Positions 1 to 11,380 are shown, numbered from the stretch's first letter. The stretch: 64,000 nucleotides of DNA from Acanthosepion pharaonis (GCA_903632075.3 CAHIKZ030005579.1:80001-144000); one strand, 5' to 3'. Numbers and translations are program-made. The notes: generated by a model not told the origin, from the sequence alone.

Positions 1-243
1 GGCGGGAGGAACCCGAAGGAGGCTACGCCGAAAGGCGGAGTCTCCTTCGGGGAGGTAAAACCGGCCCTGAACCCGTTTATACGGGTTCAAATGGGCTATT
101 TTTGGCCGAGCCTAATGGCTCGGAAATGCCCACGTTAAAAAGGCCTTGTGCCACATGACACCCTCGTGGGGGCGGACTCAATATCGTAAACAGAAATAGC
201 TCTCTCAAAGAGGAGAGTAACAAAACAAGGGGAGACCACTACT
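1..243 (-). repeat. Dispersed repeat family R1, fragment cut by window edge
   Basis: On the minus strand it reads as a segment with a GGCACAAGGCC-type core followed by an ACGTGGG element, then a GC-rich part with short inverted repeats around CCCGAAGGAG and CTCCTTCGG. The same order of blocks recurs at 1083-1323, 11380-11660 and, more diverged, at 43000-44460. It is far more GC-rich than its surroundings. No coding capacity is seen. It behaves like a SINE or other short retroposon, but no complete tRNA promoter is recognised. Confidence 0.6.
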
Positions 244-423
244 GATTATTCATCACAATGTGTATCCTATTACTTTTAAAGTTACTTTTATTTTTTCCTT
301 CTTTTCCATGTCATCTCCAGCCATAAAACTCCTCGGAATTGATTCTTTGTCCGGTCAGAAGTGACAGGAGTCACCTGACCGTCATCCAACGACTGTTCTC
401 ATCAAAAAAAAAAAAAAAAAAAA

Positions 424-1590
424 ATTCTCGAGGCATGGAATGTTAGAACGATAAACCACTGTAGCCAGTTAGAAAATATAAAACAGGAGATGAGCGGGTT
501 AAATGTCAACAGCTCAGGCGTATGTGAAACAACGTGACCAACAATGGAGATTTTTTCAGTGACAAACAGAGGATTTTAGATGCAGTCGGAGCGAAAAATG
601 AAAGAGGAGTAGAACTGATATTAGATCAAGAGATGAAGAAATACGTTCAGGGATGCTGTTAGTTATCTGATTGAATTCTTGTCGCTAAACTTAAAATAAA
701 GCCTTTCAACATATCCATCATAATTGTTTATTCACCGACAAGGCAAAGTAGAGAAGAAAAAATCTGTAATGAAAAAAATGGGTCCAGTGGTGTACGGTGA
801 ATAACCGGGTATTAGCTAGCACCTGGTTTTAAGAACACCCTAGACGAAAATGAACATGGAGAAGCCCAGGATGAGAAAAAAAAAAAAAAAAAAAAAAACA
901 AATCGACTAGATAAATATTAAAAAGAAATTCAGGAATGTAGATTTACACTGCATATCCAAAATGCCAACTGTGAAAACAATTACCTTCCGGTAATATATA
1001 AACGGAAATATGAGTACGGAAATTAAAGACGCCTAAGGCAGCATCCAAATTGCAATACAACAGACTCTTGAAGACTAGCGGGGATCTGTTCCAGCTGTGC
1101 TGTCGAACACTCTGCCCAAAGGCAGAGAGGAACCCGGACGAGCCTGTGCCGAAGGGTAGAGTCTCGTCCGGGCAGGTAGACATACCTAAACCGGTTTATG
1201 CGGGTTCTACGGGGAATTTTTGGCCGAGACTACGGGTTCGAATGACCCACGTTAAACTCGGCCTTGTGTCCCATCTACCCTCGTGTGTGGGTTGGGAGGT
1301 GGGGGGGGTGGCTAGTAAATATTGACTCTTGAACGACGAAAATCTGAAAAATATGGACAGTGTAAAAAGCAGATAAGCGGGACAAAATGAAAATAGTAAG
1401 TTGAGTTGGGAGACATTAAGAGAAACTTTAGTAACATCAACAATCGAGATCATCCCAAAGGAAAATAGACGAAAAAAATGAATGGATGACATGTGAAATT
1501 CTCGACATGATGAATGATTTCTTGGTGTGCTCATCATGTGGCGTGTCTTGGTCCTTTTAACCTGACGGAGCCAATACCTCTCCATTTTAG
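424..1590 (+). pseudogene. RTE/BovB-like LINE, decayed endonuclease fragment
   Basis: It begins after a poly(A) tract with a degraded start of an apurinic-endonuclease domain (WNVRT-like, then a GVELILDQEMKK block near 600-650 and a VYSPT-like block near 725-740). It then jumps by internal deletion to the linker between endonuclease and reverse transcriptase (IQQTL-like near 1060 and KENRRK near 1460). Stops and frameshifts break all frames. A 241-bp insertion at 1083-1323 interrupts it. Known family role: nicking of target DNA to prime reverse transcription. The clade is inferred from motif resemblance. It can encode nothing functional. Confidence 0.72.
1083..1323 (-). mobile_element. Family R1 insertion with 10-bp target-site duplication
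   Basis: A 241-bp GC-rich block of family R1 sits inside the RTE-like LINE. GACTCTTGAA occurs immediately before it (1073-1082) and immediately after it (1324-1333), as expected for a target-site duplication. LINE sequence continues directly on both sides. The insertion therefore postdates the host LINE. Length and duplication fit a SINE-like retroposon; no LINE-type coding sequence is present. The strand is assigned by comparison with the copy at 11380. Confidence 0.72.
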
Positions 1591-4180
1591 AAAATTGAAA
1601 GAGGAGTAGGAGTGATATTAGATGAAGACATGAAAAATGCGTTCTGGGATACTCTCAGTTATCTGAAAGAATTCTTGTCGTTAAACTCAAAGGAAAGTCT
1701 TTATACATATCCATAATAATTGTTTATTCACCGACATCACAAATTACAGAAGAAGAACTCGAAAAGTTCTACACTTGACAACGCCAAGTCACAGTGTAAA
1801 TCCCAAGAAGTTATAATTCTCACGGGAGACCTGAATGCCAAAGTAGGCAGAGAGTGGAATGGTGAAATAGCTGGCAAATTCGGACTAGAAACCTGTAATG
1901 AAGGCGGAGAAAAATGGGTCGAATGGTGTACAGCGAATGACCAGGCAGTAGGCAACACCTGGTTTCAAGAACATCCTTGACGAATGTGGATGAGAAGCCC
2001 AAGATGAGAAAAGAAAAACAAAATCGTTTTGATAACTATCAACAAAAGATACAGGAATGCAGTTGTACACTGAAAAATCTCTCCAAGAGCCGACAGCGGA
2101 AGTGATCACCTCGCTGTTCTATGTAAACTAAGAAAGAAACTACGGAAGCTGAAGAGACCTAACGGAGTACCCAAAATGCAATACAACAGACTCTTGAACG
2201 ACCCAAACCTGAAAGAGAAATATCTGGGTAGTGTGAAAAGGAATATACAAAGGATAAAATGGAAACTCGAAGGGAGACTCACTAAAAGAAGCTTTAGTGA
2301 CATCAGCAAACGGGACCAGCCCAAAGCCAAATAGACGAAAAAGAACAAATCGAATGTATGAGAGATGAGATTCTCGACACGATGAAAAGGAGACAGAAAA
2401 CAAGGCCAAGACACGGAACAGAATATAGAATACTACGCAAGGAAATAAGGAACAAATGCAGGCAGGCTAAAGAGGAGTGGCTCAACGAAAAATGTGCAGA
2501 AATAGAAAGAATGAGTATCACAGATAAAGCAGATATGCATAGAAAAAAAACTAGCAGGGCAAAAGAGATGCTCATCAACAGGATACGTAAAATCCAGGGA
2601 CGGAACACTATTAGAGAAACAAAAATACTAAAGACTATAACGGAGATCTCTTCCACGACAACAACTGGCAATAGACAGAAATACCGACGGGCTGGAAATA
2701 TTAAAAACCGAAGTGGAAGCTGCACTGGCCAAATTGAACAGAAACAAAGCGGCAGGGCCAGACGGAATTGTAATAGAGATGCTGGCGGCCTTAGATGATT
2801 TCGGCATAGACAAGATCACAGAAAAAAACGACATCGACGATAGTGGCGATATACCGGGAGAGATCGATTTTCATAGCACTGCTTAAGAAACCAAGCGCAG
2901 ATGATGAAAGTGAACTCCACCGGACTATAAGCCTGGTGAGCCATATAACAAAACTCATCATCTGAATTCTGATGAATAGAGCGCATGGCAGAATCATGCC
3001 AGAGATAGGACAAGAACAGTGCGGGTTTGTCAAAGACACCGGAACAAGGTACGGGATATTTATACTCAGTATATTATCAAAAAGAGCAATGCAAATACAG
3101 AAGGACGTGTACCTGTGTTTTATAGATTACGCAAAAGCGTTCGATAAAGTACACCACAACGATCTGCTAGAGCTGATCAGCAACCTTGACATATTTGGGA
3201 AGGATATTGAAATAATCAAGAACCTATACTGGCAGCAAACTATCTGCATACGGGTAGAAAATGAGTTAAGCAGATATACAAAAATAGAAAGGGGCGTAAG
3301 ACAAGGATGCGTCCTCTCGCCGGATATGTTCAATCAATACAGCGAGGCAATTCCGAGAGAATTATATGTCCTGGCGGAATTTGTTATTTGTGGCAACAGT
3401 CTAAGATATTCAAATGACTCAGTGTTAATAGCAGACGCGGAAACGAAACTACAAAATCTAGGATAGTGAAGGAAAGCAAGAAGAAAGGACTAAATATAAA
3501 CTACAAGAAGACAGAATGCATGGCTGTCAGCAAAAAAATGATGATCCCAAAATGCAAATTATAAACCGGGGATACTAAAATCAAACAAGCAGAAAAAATT
3601 AAATATCTGGAAAGTGTTCTAACAGAGGGCAGAAAGTGTGACACTGAAATCCGAAGATGTACTGAGATTGCCAAAGATGCATTCCAAAAGCTAAGCAGAG
3701 TATTAAGCGACAGGAAAATTCCGTTAGAAACAAAGAAAACGGTACTGAACTGTTACGTGATATCTGTCCTCCCAAATGGCAGTGTTTGCTGGACATTCTT
3801 CTCAAAGATGAAGAGTTGAAGCAACAGAAATGTGGCTCTACAGAAAGATGCTGAGGATACCATGGACCGAACATGTGAGCAACAACGAGGTTTTGGGGAA
3901 AATGGAAACAAATAGGGAACATCAAGAAGAGGCGGTTGAAATTTCTGGTGCACGTAATGAGGAAGGAAGGCCTGGAAAATCTGATACTCAAAGAATACAT
4001 TGGGGAAAAGAGGAAAGCAGTGAAAGCATACTTGATAAGCTTGAGCAAACGGATGGTAGAACAGGTTTGGGGAGAAATGAAAAAAAGACAAAACTTATTA
4101 AGAGCTGCAAGAAACAGGAAGATGTGGAGGGCTATGATCGCTTACGTCCTGAAGGAACGCGGTACATTAAGAAGAAATTT
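1590..4180 (+). pseudogene. RTE/BovB-like LINE: endonuclease plus reverse transcriptase, decayed
   Basis: The order is that of a single-ORF LINE of the RTE type. The endonuclease part shows TGDLNAKVG (1822-1848, the GDxNA catalytic block) and SDHLAVL (about 2100-2121, the catalytic SDH block). A basic linker follows at 2358-2800. The reverse transcriptase shows FIDYAKAFDKV (about 3118-3150) and RGVRQGCVLSP (3291-3323). The catalytic YADD box is mutated to YSND (about 3405-3416). The C-terminal region with FKYLGSVLT-like and WRAMIAYVLK-like blocks runs to about 4165. Frameshifts near 1980, 2800, 2970, 3466 and 3830 split it, so it is dead. A mobile copy would copy its own RNA back into DNA at a nicked target. 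A second, better preserved copy lies at 62110-64000. Confidence 0.85.
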
Positions 4181-4420
4181 TAGTCAATGTATTTGAGTCT
4201 ATAAGCAAGTATTTGGTTCTCGGGAAAGTTAATATTGATCACTTATTTTTGAGTTTATAAGCATCTACTTGGTTCTAGGCTAGCTAAATATTGATAAATG
4301 TATTTGAGTCTATAATGCGTTTACTTGGTCTGGGGATACGTAAATATTAGTCATTTATATTTGAATCGATAAGTAGTTACTTGATTTCGAGTAAGAGGTC
4401 TGATCAAAAAGTATCGGAAC
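4170..4420 (+). repeat. 3' tail of RTE-like copy, four 60-bp sub-repeats
   Basis: Directly after the decayed LINE C-terminus lie about four imperfect 60-bp units. Each carries a TTTGAGTCTATAAG-like segment followed by a CTTGGTTCT-like segment. The same tail recurs at 5660-5890 after the duplicated LINE segment. It ends in a GTCTGATCAAAAAGTATC-type sequence that matches the mariner end at 5890, then switches abruptly to internal LINE sequence at 4425. Confidence 0.65.
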
Positions 4421-4424
4421 ATTG

Positions 4425-5660
4425 AGATCCGAAGACACATTCCAAAAGCTAAGCAGTATATTACAAGATAGGAAAGTTTCATTGCCAACAAAGAAAAGAG
4501 TACTGAACTGTTATGTAATATCTCTCTCAAATTCTGGACAATTTCCTTGAAGATAAAGAGACTCGTACCAGAAATATCGTTCTACAAAAGGATGCAAATG
4601 ATACCATGGGCTGAACATTTGAGTAACGACAAGGTTTTGGAAAAAATGGTTAAGTATAACATCAGGAAGAGGCAGCTGAAATTTCTGGGATGTGTAATGA
4701 GGAAGGAAGGCTTGGAAAATCTAATACTCACAGAATGGAAATAGGGACAGGGGAAATTGGTGTGTGACATACTCAATAGGCTTAAGTAAGTGGATGGCAG
4801 AATGTGGTTTGGGAGAAGTAGCGAGACAATAAATATTATTATGAGCTACAAGGGACAGGAAGATGTGGAGGGCCATGATTGCCTATCCTCTGAAGGGACA
4901 ACATAAGATATGCAGATGACACAGTGCTGATAGCAGACACGAAAAGGAAACTACAAAACCTCCTACAGAAGGTAGCGAAGGAGAGCGAGAAGAAAGGACT
5001 AAGCATAAACTACAAAAAGACAGAATGCATGGTCATCAGTAAAAGGATGAGCCCAAAATGTGATTTACAAGTCGGGAACGCTAAAATCGAGCAGGTACAG
5101 AAATTTAAATACTTGGAAATTGTTCTGACAGGGGACGGAAAGTATGACACTGAGATCCGAAGACACATTCCAAAAGCTAAGCAGTATATTACAAGATAGG
5201 AAAGTTTCATTGTCAACAAAGAAAAGAGTACTGAACTGTTAAGTAATATCTCTCTCAAATGCTGGACAATTTCCTTGAAGATAAAGAAGAGACTCGTACC
5301 AGAAATATCGTTCTACAAAAGGATGCTAATGATACCATGGGCTGAACATGTGAACAATGACAAGGTTTTGGAGAAAATGGTTAAGTATAACATCAGGAAG
5401 AGGCAGCTGAAACTTCTGGGATATGTAATGAGGAAGGAAGGAAGGCTTGGAAAATCTGATATTCACAGGATGGATAGAGGGAAAGAGGGACAAGGGAAAG
5501 CAGTGCCTGACATATTTAACAGGCTTAAGCAAATGAATGGCGGAACAGTGTCTGGGATAGAAATAACAAAAAGATAAAAATCATTGAGAGCTACAAGTGA
5601 CAGGAGGAAGTGGAGAGCCATGATCGCCTACATCCTGAAGGCACACCGCACAAGAAGAAG
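4425..5660 (+). pseudogene. RTE-like LINE C-terminal segments, re-duplicated
   Basis: Two overlapping pieces of the same LINE lie in series. Piece one (4425-4905) starts in the middle of the C-terminal domain and runs to the terminal WRAMIAY-like block. At about 4905 the sequence jumps back to the catalytic box RYADDTVLIAD, here intact (YADD at 4909-4920), and runs forward again through KKTECMVISK and the C-terminal domain to about 5650. Segments 4425-4780 and 5152-5570 are almost identical, so the duplication is recent relative to the decay of the LINE. Several stops and frameshifts remain. An AAG-repeat stretch lies near 5651-5670. Confidence 0.78.
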
Positions 5661-5890
5661 AAGAAGAAGAAATATTAGTCAATGTATTTGAGTCTATAAG
5701 CAAGTACTTGGTTTTAGGGTAAGTTAATATTAATCACTTATTGTTGAGTCTATAAGTATTTACTTGGTTCTAGGCTAGCTAAATACTGGTCAATGTATTT
5801 GAGTCTATAATGCGTTTACTTGGTCTGGGGATACATAAATATTAGTCATTTATATTTGAATCTATAAGTAGTTACTTGATTTCGAATAAG
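5660..5890 (+). repeat. Second copy of RTE-like 3' tail
   Basis: Nearly the same four-unit tail as at 4170-4420. It confirms that this AT-rich, 60-bp periodic sequence belongs to the 3' end of the LINE or was duplicated with it. Confidence 0.6.
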
Positions 5891-6215
5891 ATGTCTGATC
5901 AAAAAGTATCAGGACTGGTACTATAAAAATAAAACTATAACATATATGAATTCGGGATTTAATCTCCTTCAAATTAGTCTCCTTCTGAAGGCCTACACTT
6001 TATCTAGTGCCGTTTCCATTGATGGACACACTCCTGGAAATCTTTTTTTGTGGGGGGGGGGATAACGAGCAGCTCCTTTGTCACATTCTCTTGAATTGCC
6101 CTAGCGTTTTGAAACCTTTCTTTCAAGTGGGATTAGGTTTTTGAAAAGGACAATTCACAAGGGACAAGATCTGGGAAATATTGTCGTTGCCGAACCTGGG
6201 GAATGTTGTGCTTGA
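5890..6215 (-). pseudogene. Mariner transposase, C-terminal relic
   Basis: Read on the minus strand, it shows PQVRQRQYFPDLVP, QENVTKELL, FQECVHQWKR and EGD-FEGD blocks in that order. These are the C-terminal blocks of SETMAR-type mariner transposases, including the proline-rich stretch after the last catalytic Asp. Stops interrupt it. A GATCAAAAAGTATC-like sequence near 5893 probably marks the transposon end. Only the last third of a transposase (normally about 340 residues) is present. Confidence 0.7.
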
Positions 6216-6224
6216 CCAAAAATG

Positions 6225-6860
6225 AGATGAATGGAACTTGTACATGATGGGAAAAAGATTGGCACCCTGTACCGCTCCAGCAGGTACCAGACTCCTCCTG
6301 ACACCCTCTATCTTTACAAGAACCAAATTAGGCCGGAATGGAGTACTGCTGCCATATATATGCAAGTGTTGACCAGTCTTAACTTTCCAGTCGTGGTATC
6401 GCCCAAAAACGAATCCGCGTTCTTGTGGGTGATGAATTATTTTCCACTCTACATCCCCTTTCGCTCAGACTAAATGTCGCAAGCCCCTGGCTGCTCTTTA
6501 TCGTTATTAACGTGGAAAGTATTCAGACGAACTACATTACTTAGTCCCACCAGTGCTAACCTTCATTTTGAGACCTGCCACGCCCATTGTAACGAACCAC
6601 CCTCATTCCCTCTGTATTTCGTTGGTGAGATGCAAGTTCCACTCGAGTAGTTTCTTCCCACGAACCGCTGCTCTGTGGAACCGACTACCAAGACGCTATT
6701 ACTCCGAGCGCTGCAGGCTTAACCTGTTCAAGTCGAGGGTTAAACGTTACCTTACGCACATATCCGTATCAGGTGTACCTCATACACAATGACACTCTAC
6801 CTCGAGTGGCTCTTGGGCCTTATACAAGATGAACATTACTGTAAAAAAAAATTGTTCTAA
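6225..6860 (+). pseudogene. Jockey/CR1-like LINE, 3' end of ORF2
   Basis: The translation carries LYKNQIRPEWST (from the LYKSxIRPxMEYCSH block), a SLHPLSLRLNVASPW block (from the HRRxVASL block), FHSSSFFPRTAALWNRLP and FKSRVKRYL. This is the usual order at the C-terminal end of Jockey/CR1-type reverse transcriptase ORFs. Frames change at least twice. The fragment belongs to the same broad class as those at 24298, 28790 and 57225, but is a more distant copy. Confidence 0.68.
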
Positions 6861-7300
6861 CATCCTTTCCAAATAAATCTCATTTTCCTCCCTAGGTTTA
6901 AAGAGAAAAAAAAAGAAATTTAGCTTCACTAGGGCTAGTATGAGTTTTGTGGACGTTGTAGAAAACATATCATGTGTTCGTTCAAATAGAATAATTAGCC
7001 AATCAAATGGTCCTTTTAATTCTCACTACCCTGAAGCCTGGAAACATAAAAAAGTGAGACGAGAATGTCAATCGTATAAAATTCACTCATGTTTAAAAAA
7101 AGGATTGATTATTAAGGCAATAACTTTTTTAATGAAACCCGTCTAGCTGTTACTCATGCTCACCGGTAGCTACAGACACAGTGACACCAGTCGCTAATTA
7201 ACTGCCTTTCCCCTGAAAGTAAATACAGGACCACCACCTCACCAAAATCACGCACGCACAGTCTGTCTAAACCCTTTTAATTGAGCTAAAGTCAAAACCT
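6860..7300. other. No recognised feature
   Basis: AT-rich DNA with a 68-codon open frame at 6940-7146 that has no motif, no supporting context and ordinary composition for chance. Nothing else is recognised. Confidence 0.5.
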
Positions 7301-7690
7301 AAATATCTGAACGCTAAATAACATTTCCAAAGTGGTGACGTGCAAAAGTTTGGTCCAATTACATAAAAGGATTATACACCTTTATTGAAGTTGAAAAAGA
7401 TGTCCTGGGCATGACGATAAACTACAACCGGCAGCAAGGCCTCTGATCGGGAGGTTTTGGTCCAACTACATAAAATGATTATACACCTTTATTTAAGCTA
7501 AAATTGTTTAGCAATATTCTTTTATCATCTGTGCCAGTGGACATTGATTATTGGTAAAAACCTTTTCGTGGATACCGTACTTGAAACTGAAAAGACGTCC
7601 TAGGCATGACGATAAACGACATCCGGTAGCAAAGCCTCTGATCGAGAGGTTTTGAGGAGCTTAGAACCAAAACATAATTGCTGTTGTTCC
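7300..7690 (+). repeat. Dispersed repeat R4, two tandem partial copies
   Basis: A TGGTCCAAYTACATAAAA-type block followed by ATTATACACCTTTATT occurs near 7350 and again near 7458. A GACGATAAACxACAxCCGG block plus CCTCTGATCGxGAGG occurs near 7415 and 7605. A relative of the first block appears at 8895 and a shared downstream segment at 11035-11150. It is unclassified; an LTR fragment is possible but not shown. Confidence 0.5.
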
Positions 7691-7799
7691 CAGCTCCACC
7701 TTGACCCGGGCTGGTTGAACCTTTTACAGACCCAGATATGGGCAAATAGTTAACACCTAAACAGTGGTCAAAACAATTTCATAAGTGTAGAAATACAGT

Positions 7800-8015
7800 T
7801 TTATAGTTAAGGTGCCAGCAATACATTTCAAAGTTAAAAATTACCAGTAATACGTTTTTTGAAAAAGCAATAAAAAAAAAATTACCAGCAATACAATTTT
7901 TATAAAAAAAAAATTACCTGCAATATATTTTTATCAAAAAAGATTGTACTAGCAAAAAATATTTGCAAAAAAAAAAATTGTCAGCAGTACATTTTTGTAA
8001 AAGAAATTACTATGG
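7800..8015 (+). repeat. A-rich 40-45-bp tandem repeat
   Basis: About five degenerate units with the core ATTACCAGCAATACA followed by long A and T runs. Non-coding. Confidence 0.6.
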
Positions 8016-8054
8016 CGGCCAAGAAAATTATTTACTTTAAATATTACTATATAT

Positions 8055-8060
8055 ATAGAT

Positions 8061-8112
<52 letters not shown>

Positions 8113-8875
8113 CATTACATATATATTATATATGTTTATATTATATATATTATACTATATATATAATATATTATATATGTTGTGTCGTGGCACAATAGTA
8201 AAAATAAGAAAATCAAGTCGAAGTTGGTTTAAAGAACAAGTGTATTCAACATCACAGATACAAAGGTAAGAAACGGGTACTACTCAGCTAGGCAGTTGTA
8301 GTACTGTCGCTGCTTACACCGGGTAGGAATTACTGGCACTATATATCGTGAGAACCGGTGTAATTCCCTTGTGTTAGAGGCCGGTGCAACAATATATATT
8401 ATAAATATTATATATATTATATTATAATATAGTATATATATAACATATTCTATATATTATATATTATTTGATATATATTATATATATAGATATACATGTG
8501 TGTATATATATATTACATTACATATATATTATATATGTTTATATTATATATATATTATATTATATATATTATAAATATTATATATATATATTATATTATA
8601 TTATAATATAGCATATATAATATATATTATATATATTATATATTATTTGATATATATATATATATATATATATGCATATATATATATATATATTTCATTA
8701 TATATATATTATATATGTTTTATATTATATATATTATATTATATATATAATATATTTTATTATATATATTATATATATATATATTATATTATAATATACT
8801 ATATATAATATATATATAATATATTATTTGATATATATTATATATATACTATATATAGATATACATATATAGACA
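8055..8875. repeat. TA-rich microsatellite domain
   Basis: Almost pure A/T sequence with (TA)n runs and repeated TATTATATATG-type variants. A larger period is visible because blocks containing ATTACATTACATATATATTA recur near 8108, 8512 and, more loosely, 8693. It is split by a non-AT segment at 8178-8392. Confidence 0.8.
8178..8392. mobile_element. Candidate solo LTR or MITE inside (TA)n
   Basis: A 215-bp mixed-composition island sits in a pure TA domain. It starts TGTTG and ends CAACA, so it has the 5'-TG...CA-3' ends and a short terminal inverted repeat as in LTRs. A target-site duplication cannot be judged within TA repeats. No coding sequence is present. A short MITE is an equally valid reading. 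Confidence 0.35.
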
Positions 8876-9240
8876 CTGACGTGCAAAATCTTTGTTTCAA
8901 CTACATAAATGGATTATACACGTTTATTTTATTAAGATTCTTTAGCTGTATGTTTTCATCAGCCGTGTTTGGAAATATTGAGGACTGGCAAAGAAATTGT
9001 TGCATTTGCATGGATTCTGTGTAACTGAAGATACACCAATTTGAAGCTGAAAAAAAGCCCATGCAAAACTATTGAATTTTCTGTTGATAAAATATACAGA
9101 GTGCGCTGAAAAATCTACTCCAATAGACGTGTAGCATCAAAAACAAAACATCGTTAACCAAAATAAAGAAATAAAAATCAGAATAAATGGTCAAAAGAAC
9201 ATCTATCATGGGATAATGGAAAGTGGCAAAAAGTAATTTT
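8876..9240 (+). repeat. R4-related segment, otherwise unrecognised
   Basis: Near 8895-8930 it has the same CAACTACATAAA and GATTATACACxTTTATT blocks as R4 at 7350. A GAGGACTGGCAAAG segment near 8970 recurs at 11044. Nothing coding is seen. Confidence 0.45.
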
Positions 9241-9261
9241 TATAAAACATATTAATATTCA

Positions 9262-9545
9262 TAAGGAATGTTTTAGTAACCTATAATTAATGTGGTTTAG
9301 AAACCTATAACTAATGTCTTTTTAGAAGCCTATAATTAATGTATTATAGAAACCTATAATTAATGTGTTTTTAGAAACCTATAACTAATGAGTTTTTAGA
9401 AACATATAATAAATGTGTTTTGGAAACCTATAACTAATGTGTTTTTAGAAATCTATAATTAATGCGCTTTTAGAAATCTATAACTAATCAGTTTTTAGAA
9501 AGCTATAATTAATGTGTTTTTAGAAACGTATACTTAATGTTAATT
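9262..9545 (+). repeat. 25-bp minisatellite
   Basis: About 11 imperfect units with the consensus GAAACCTATAATTAATGTG plus TTTTTA. Units vary by single substitutions and a few one-base indels. Non-coding. Confidence 0.85.
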
Positions 9546-9955
9546 TTTCTTTGTTGCGTCGGAAACCTATCACCCCTCTTGAAGATGAACTTGTCTGCGT
9601 CTGTGAACAGAGACTTTAAATAATGGAGATAGATAGGAGAGAAGTTCTTAGCTGAGCTAGTTATTGACTACTCAGGCGATTTCTGTACCTTTTTACCAAC
9701 CTATTAAAACCCTTTTGATTGTTACGTATTATTTGGCGTTTGTCTCTACTAACCCCAAATCAAAATCATAACATTCTTAAAAAAGATTCTAATGAATACC
9801 AAATTTTACGGTTGGCATTCATTGATAGAATACCTTGCGTGTTAATGGCTTCATTTTCTTGCTTGATGTGAGATAAGAAAAAAACACTGTTATTTATAAA
9901 CCTAGAATTAATTAAGATTGTTTTTAATTAATAACGCTGTCTACTTATCATAAAA
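9546..9955. other. No recognised feature
   Basis: AT-rich unique-looking sequence without motifs or long open frames. Confidence 0.5.
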
Positions 9956-9959
9956 GCTC

Positions 9960-11025
9960 GAGCATTTTGTGGAAAGCAGACAGAAGAATGATGGGAATAC
10001 CATAGAACGAATGTGTGAGCAACGACGACGTTTTAGAGAAAATTTAAACAAAAAGTTTTCTAGGGTATGCAATGAGGAGAGAGGGCTTGGAGAATCTGAT
10101 ACTCACATAACAGATTGAGGGCAAGAGAGACAAAGGTAAACAGCACATGACATACTTAATGATCTTGAGTAAATGGATGGTGCAACAGGGTTTAGGAGAA
10201 ATAGCGGAAAGACAAAATTTATTAAGAGCTACAAGGGACAGGAAGTAGTGGAGAGCCATGAGAGTAAGCGTAAGTAAATAGATGGAGGAACAAGGTTCAG
10301 GAGAAAAAGCGGAAAAACAAAATTTATTAGCATCTACAAGGGACCTGAAGTTGTGGAGAGCCATAATAGTAAGCGTAAGTAAATAGATGGAGGAACAAGG
10401 TTTAAGAGAAATAGCGGAAAGACAAAATTTATTAAGAGCGACAAGGGACAGGAAGTTGTGGAGAGCCATGATTGTAAGCTTGAGTAAATGGATGGCGGAA
10501 CAGGGTATAAGAGAAATAGCGGAAAGACAAAATATATTAAGAGCTACAAGGGACAGGAAGTTCTGGAGAGCCATGATTGTAAGCTTGAGTAAATGGATGG
10601 CCGAACAGGGTTTAGGAGAAATAGCGGAAAGTCAAAATTTATTAAGAGCTACAAGGGACAGGAAGTTGTGCAGAGCCATGATTGCAAGCTTGAGTAAATG
10701 GATGGCGGAACAGGGTTTAGGAGAAATAGCGGAAAGACAAATTTTTTTAAGATCTACAAGGGACAGGAAGCTGTGGAGAGCCATGATAGTAAGCTTGAGT
10801 AAATGGATGGCGGAACAGGCTGTAGGAGAAATAGCGGAAGATAAATTTTATTAAGAGCTACAAAGGACACGAATTTGTCGAGAGCCATGATTGTAAGCTT
10901 GAGTAAATGGATGGCCGAACAGTGTTTAGGAGAAATAGCGGAAAGACAAAATTTATTAAGAGCTACAAGGGACTGGAATTTTGGACAATCATGTTCGCCT
11001 ACCTCCTGAGGTCCCACGGCACATA
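9960..11025 (+). pseudogene. RTE-like LINE C-terminus with amplified 35-codon unit
   Basis: The start (9960-10158) matches the LINE C-terminal domain: a WFYRRM-like block, then RREGLEN and an LT-Q-IEGKRDKGK-like run. From 10159 the terminal domain SLSKWMAEQGLGEIAERQ / NLLRATRDRKLWRAMI is repeated eight times (10159-10992) before the true end AYLLRSHGT and a stop near 11022. The same terminal block occurs once in the copy at 1590-4180. Units 3-6 and most of unit 7 form one open frame (10387-10854). A one-base deletion in unit 7 breaks it. Confidence 0.85.
10159..10992 (+). repeat. 105-bp minisatellite made from LINE coding sequence, 8 copies
   Basis: Unit starts are at 10159, 10264, 10369, 10474, 10579, 10684, 10789 and 10893, a period of 105, 105, 105, 105, 105, 105 and 104 bp. 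Each unit begins GTAAGCTTGAGTAAATGG (or a close variant) and ends GAGAGCCATGATT. The period is exactly 35 codons of the parent LINE ORF, so expansion kept the frame. Confidence 0.92.
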
Positions 11026-11380
11026 AAGAAGTCCGTGGGCATTGAGGACTGCCGAATAAGTTGATATATTTTTGTAAGTGCCGTGTAACAGAAGACACAC
11101 TGCATTAAGCAACTTGAGGCTGTTAAAAAGCCATGCAAAACTATTTGGCCAATGAAAGATCTGAGATGATAAAGTCATGAAAATATGCTAATTTCTAAAC
11201 AGCAATTGTTCCATCTTATTACCCTGATTATTATGTGCCCTGACAAGACATTTTATTTAAACATGAGCTTGCTATTTTTTTTTGTAATGTTGTCCGGGTG
11301 GTTATTAAAATAATATCTAGAAAAGCAACTTACAAATTATAAGGGTTTATTTTAAACAAGAACTATACAAGTAGATATTT
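11026..11380. other. R4-related piece, then unrecognised AT-rich DNA
   Basis: 11035-11150 shares a TTGAGGACTG...AGCCATGCAAAACTATT layout with 8970-9075. The rest shows no motif. Confidence 0.4.
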
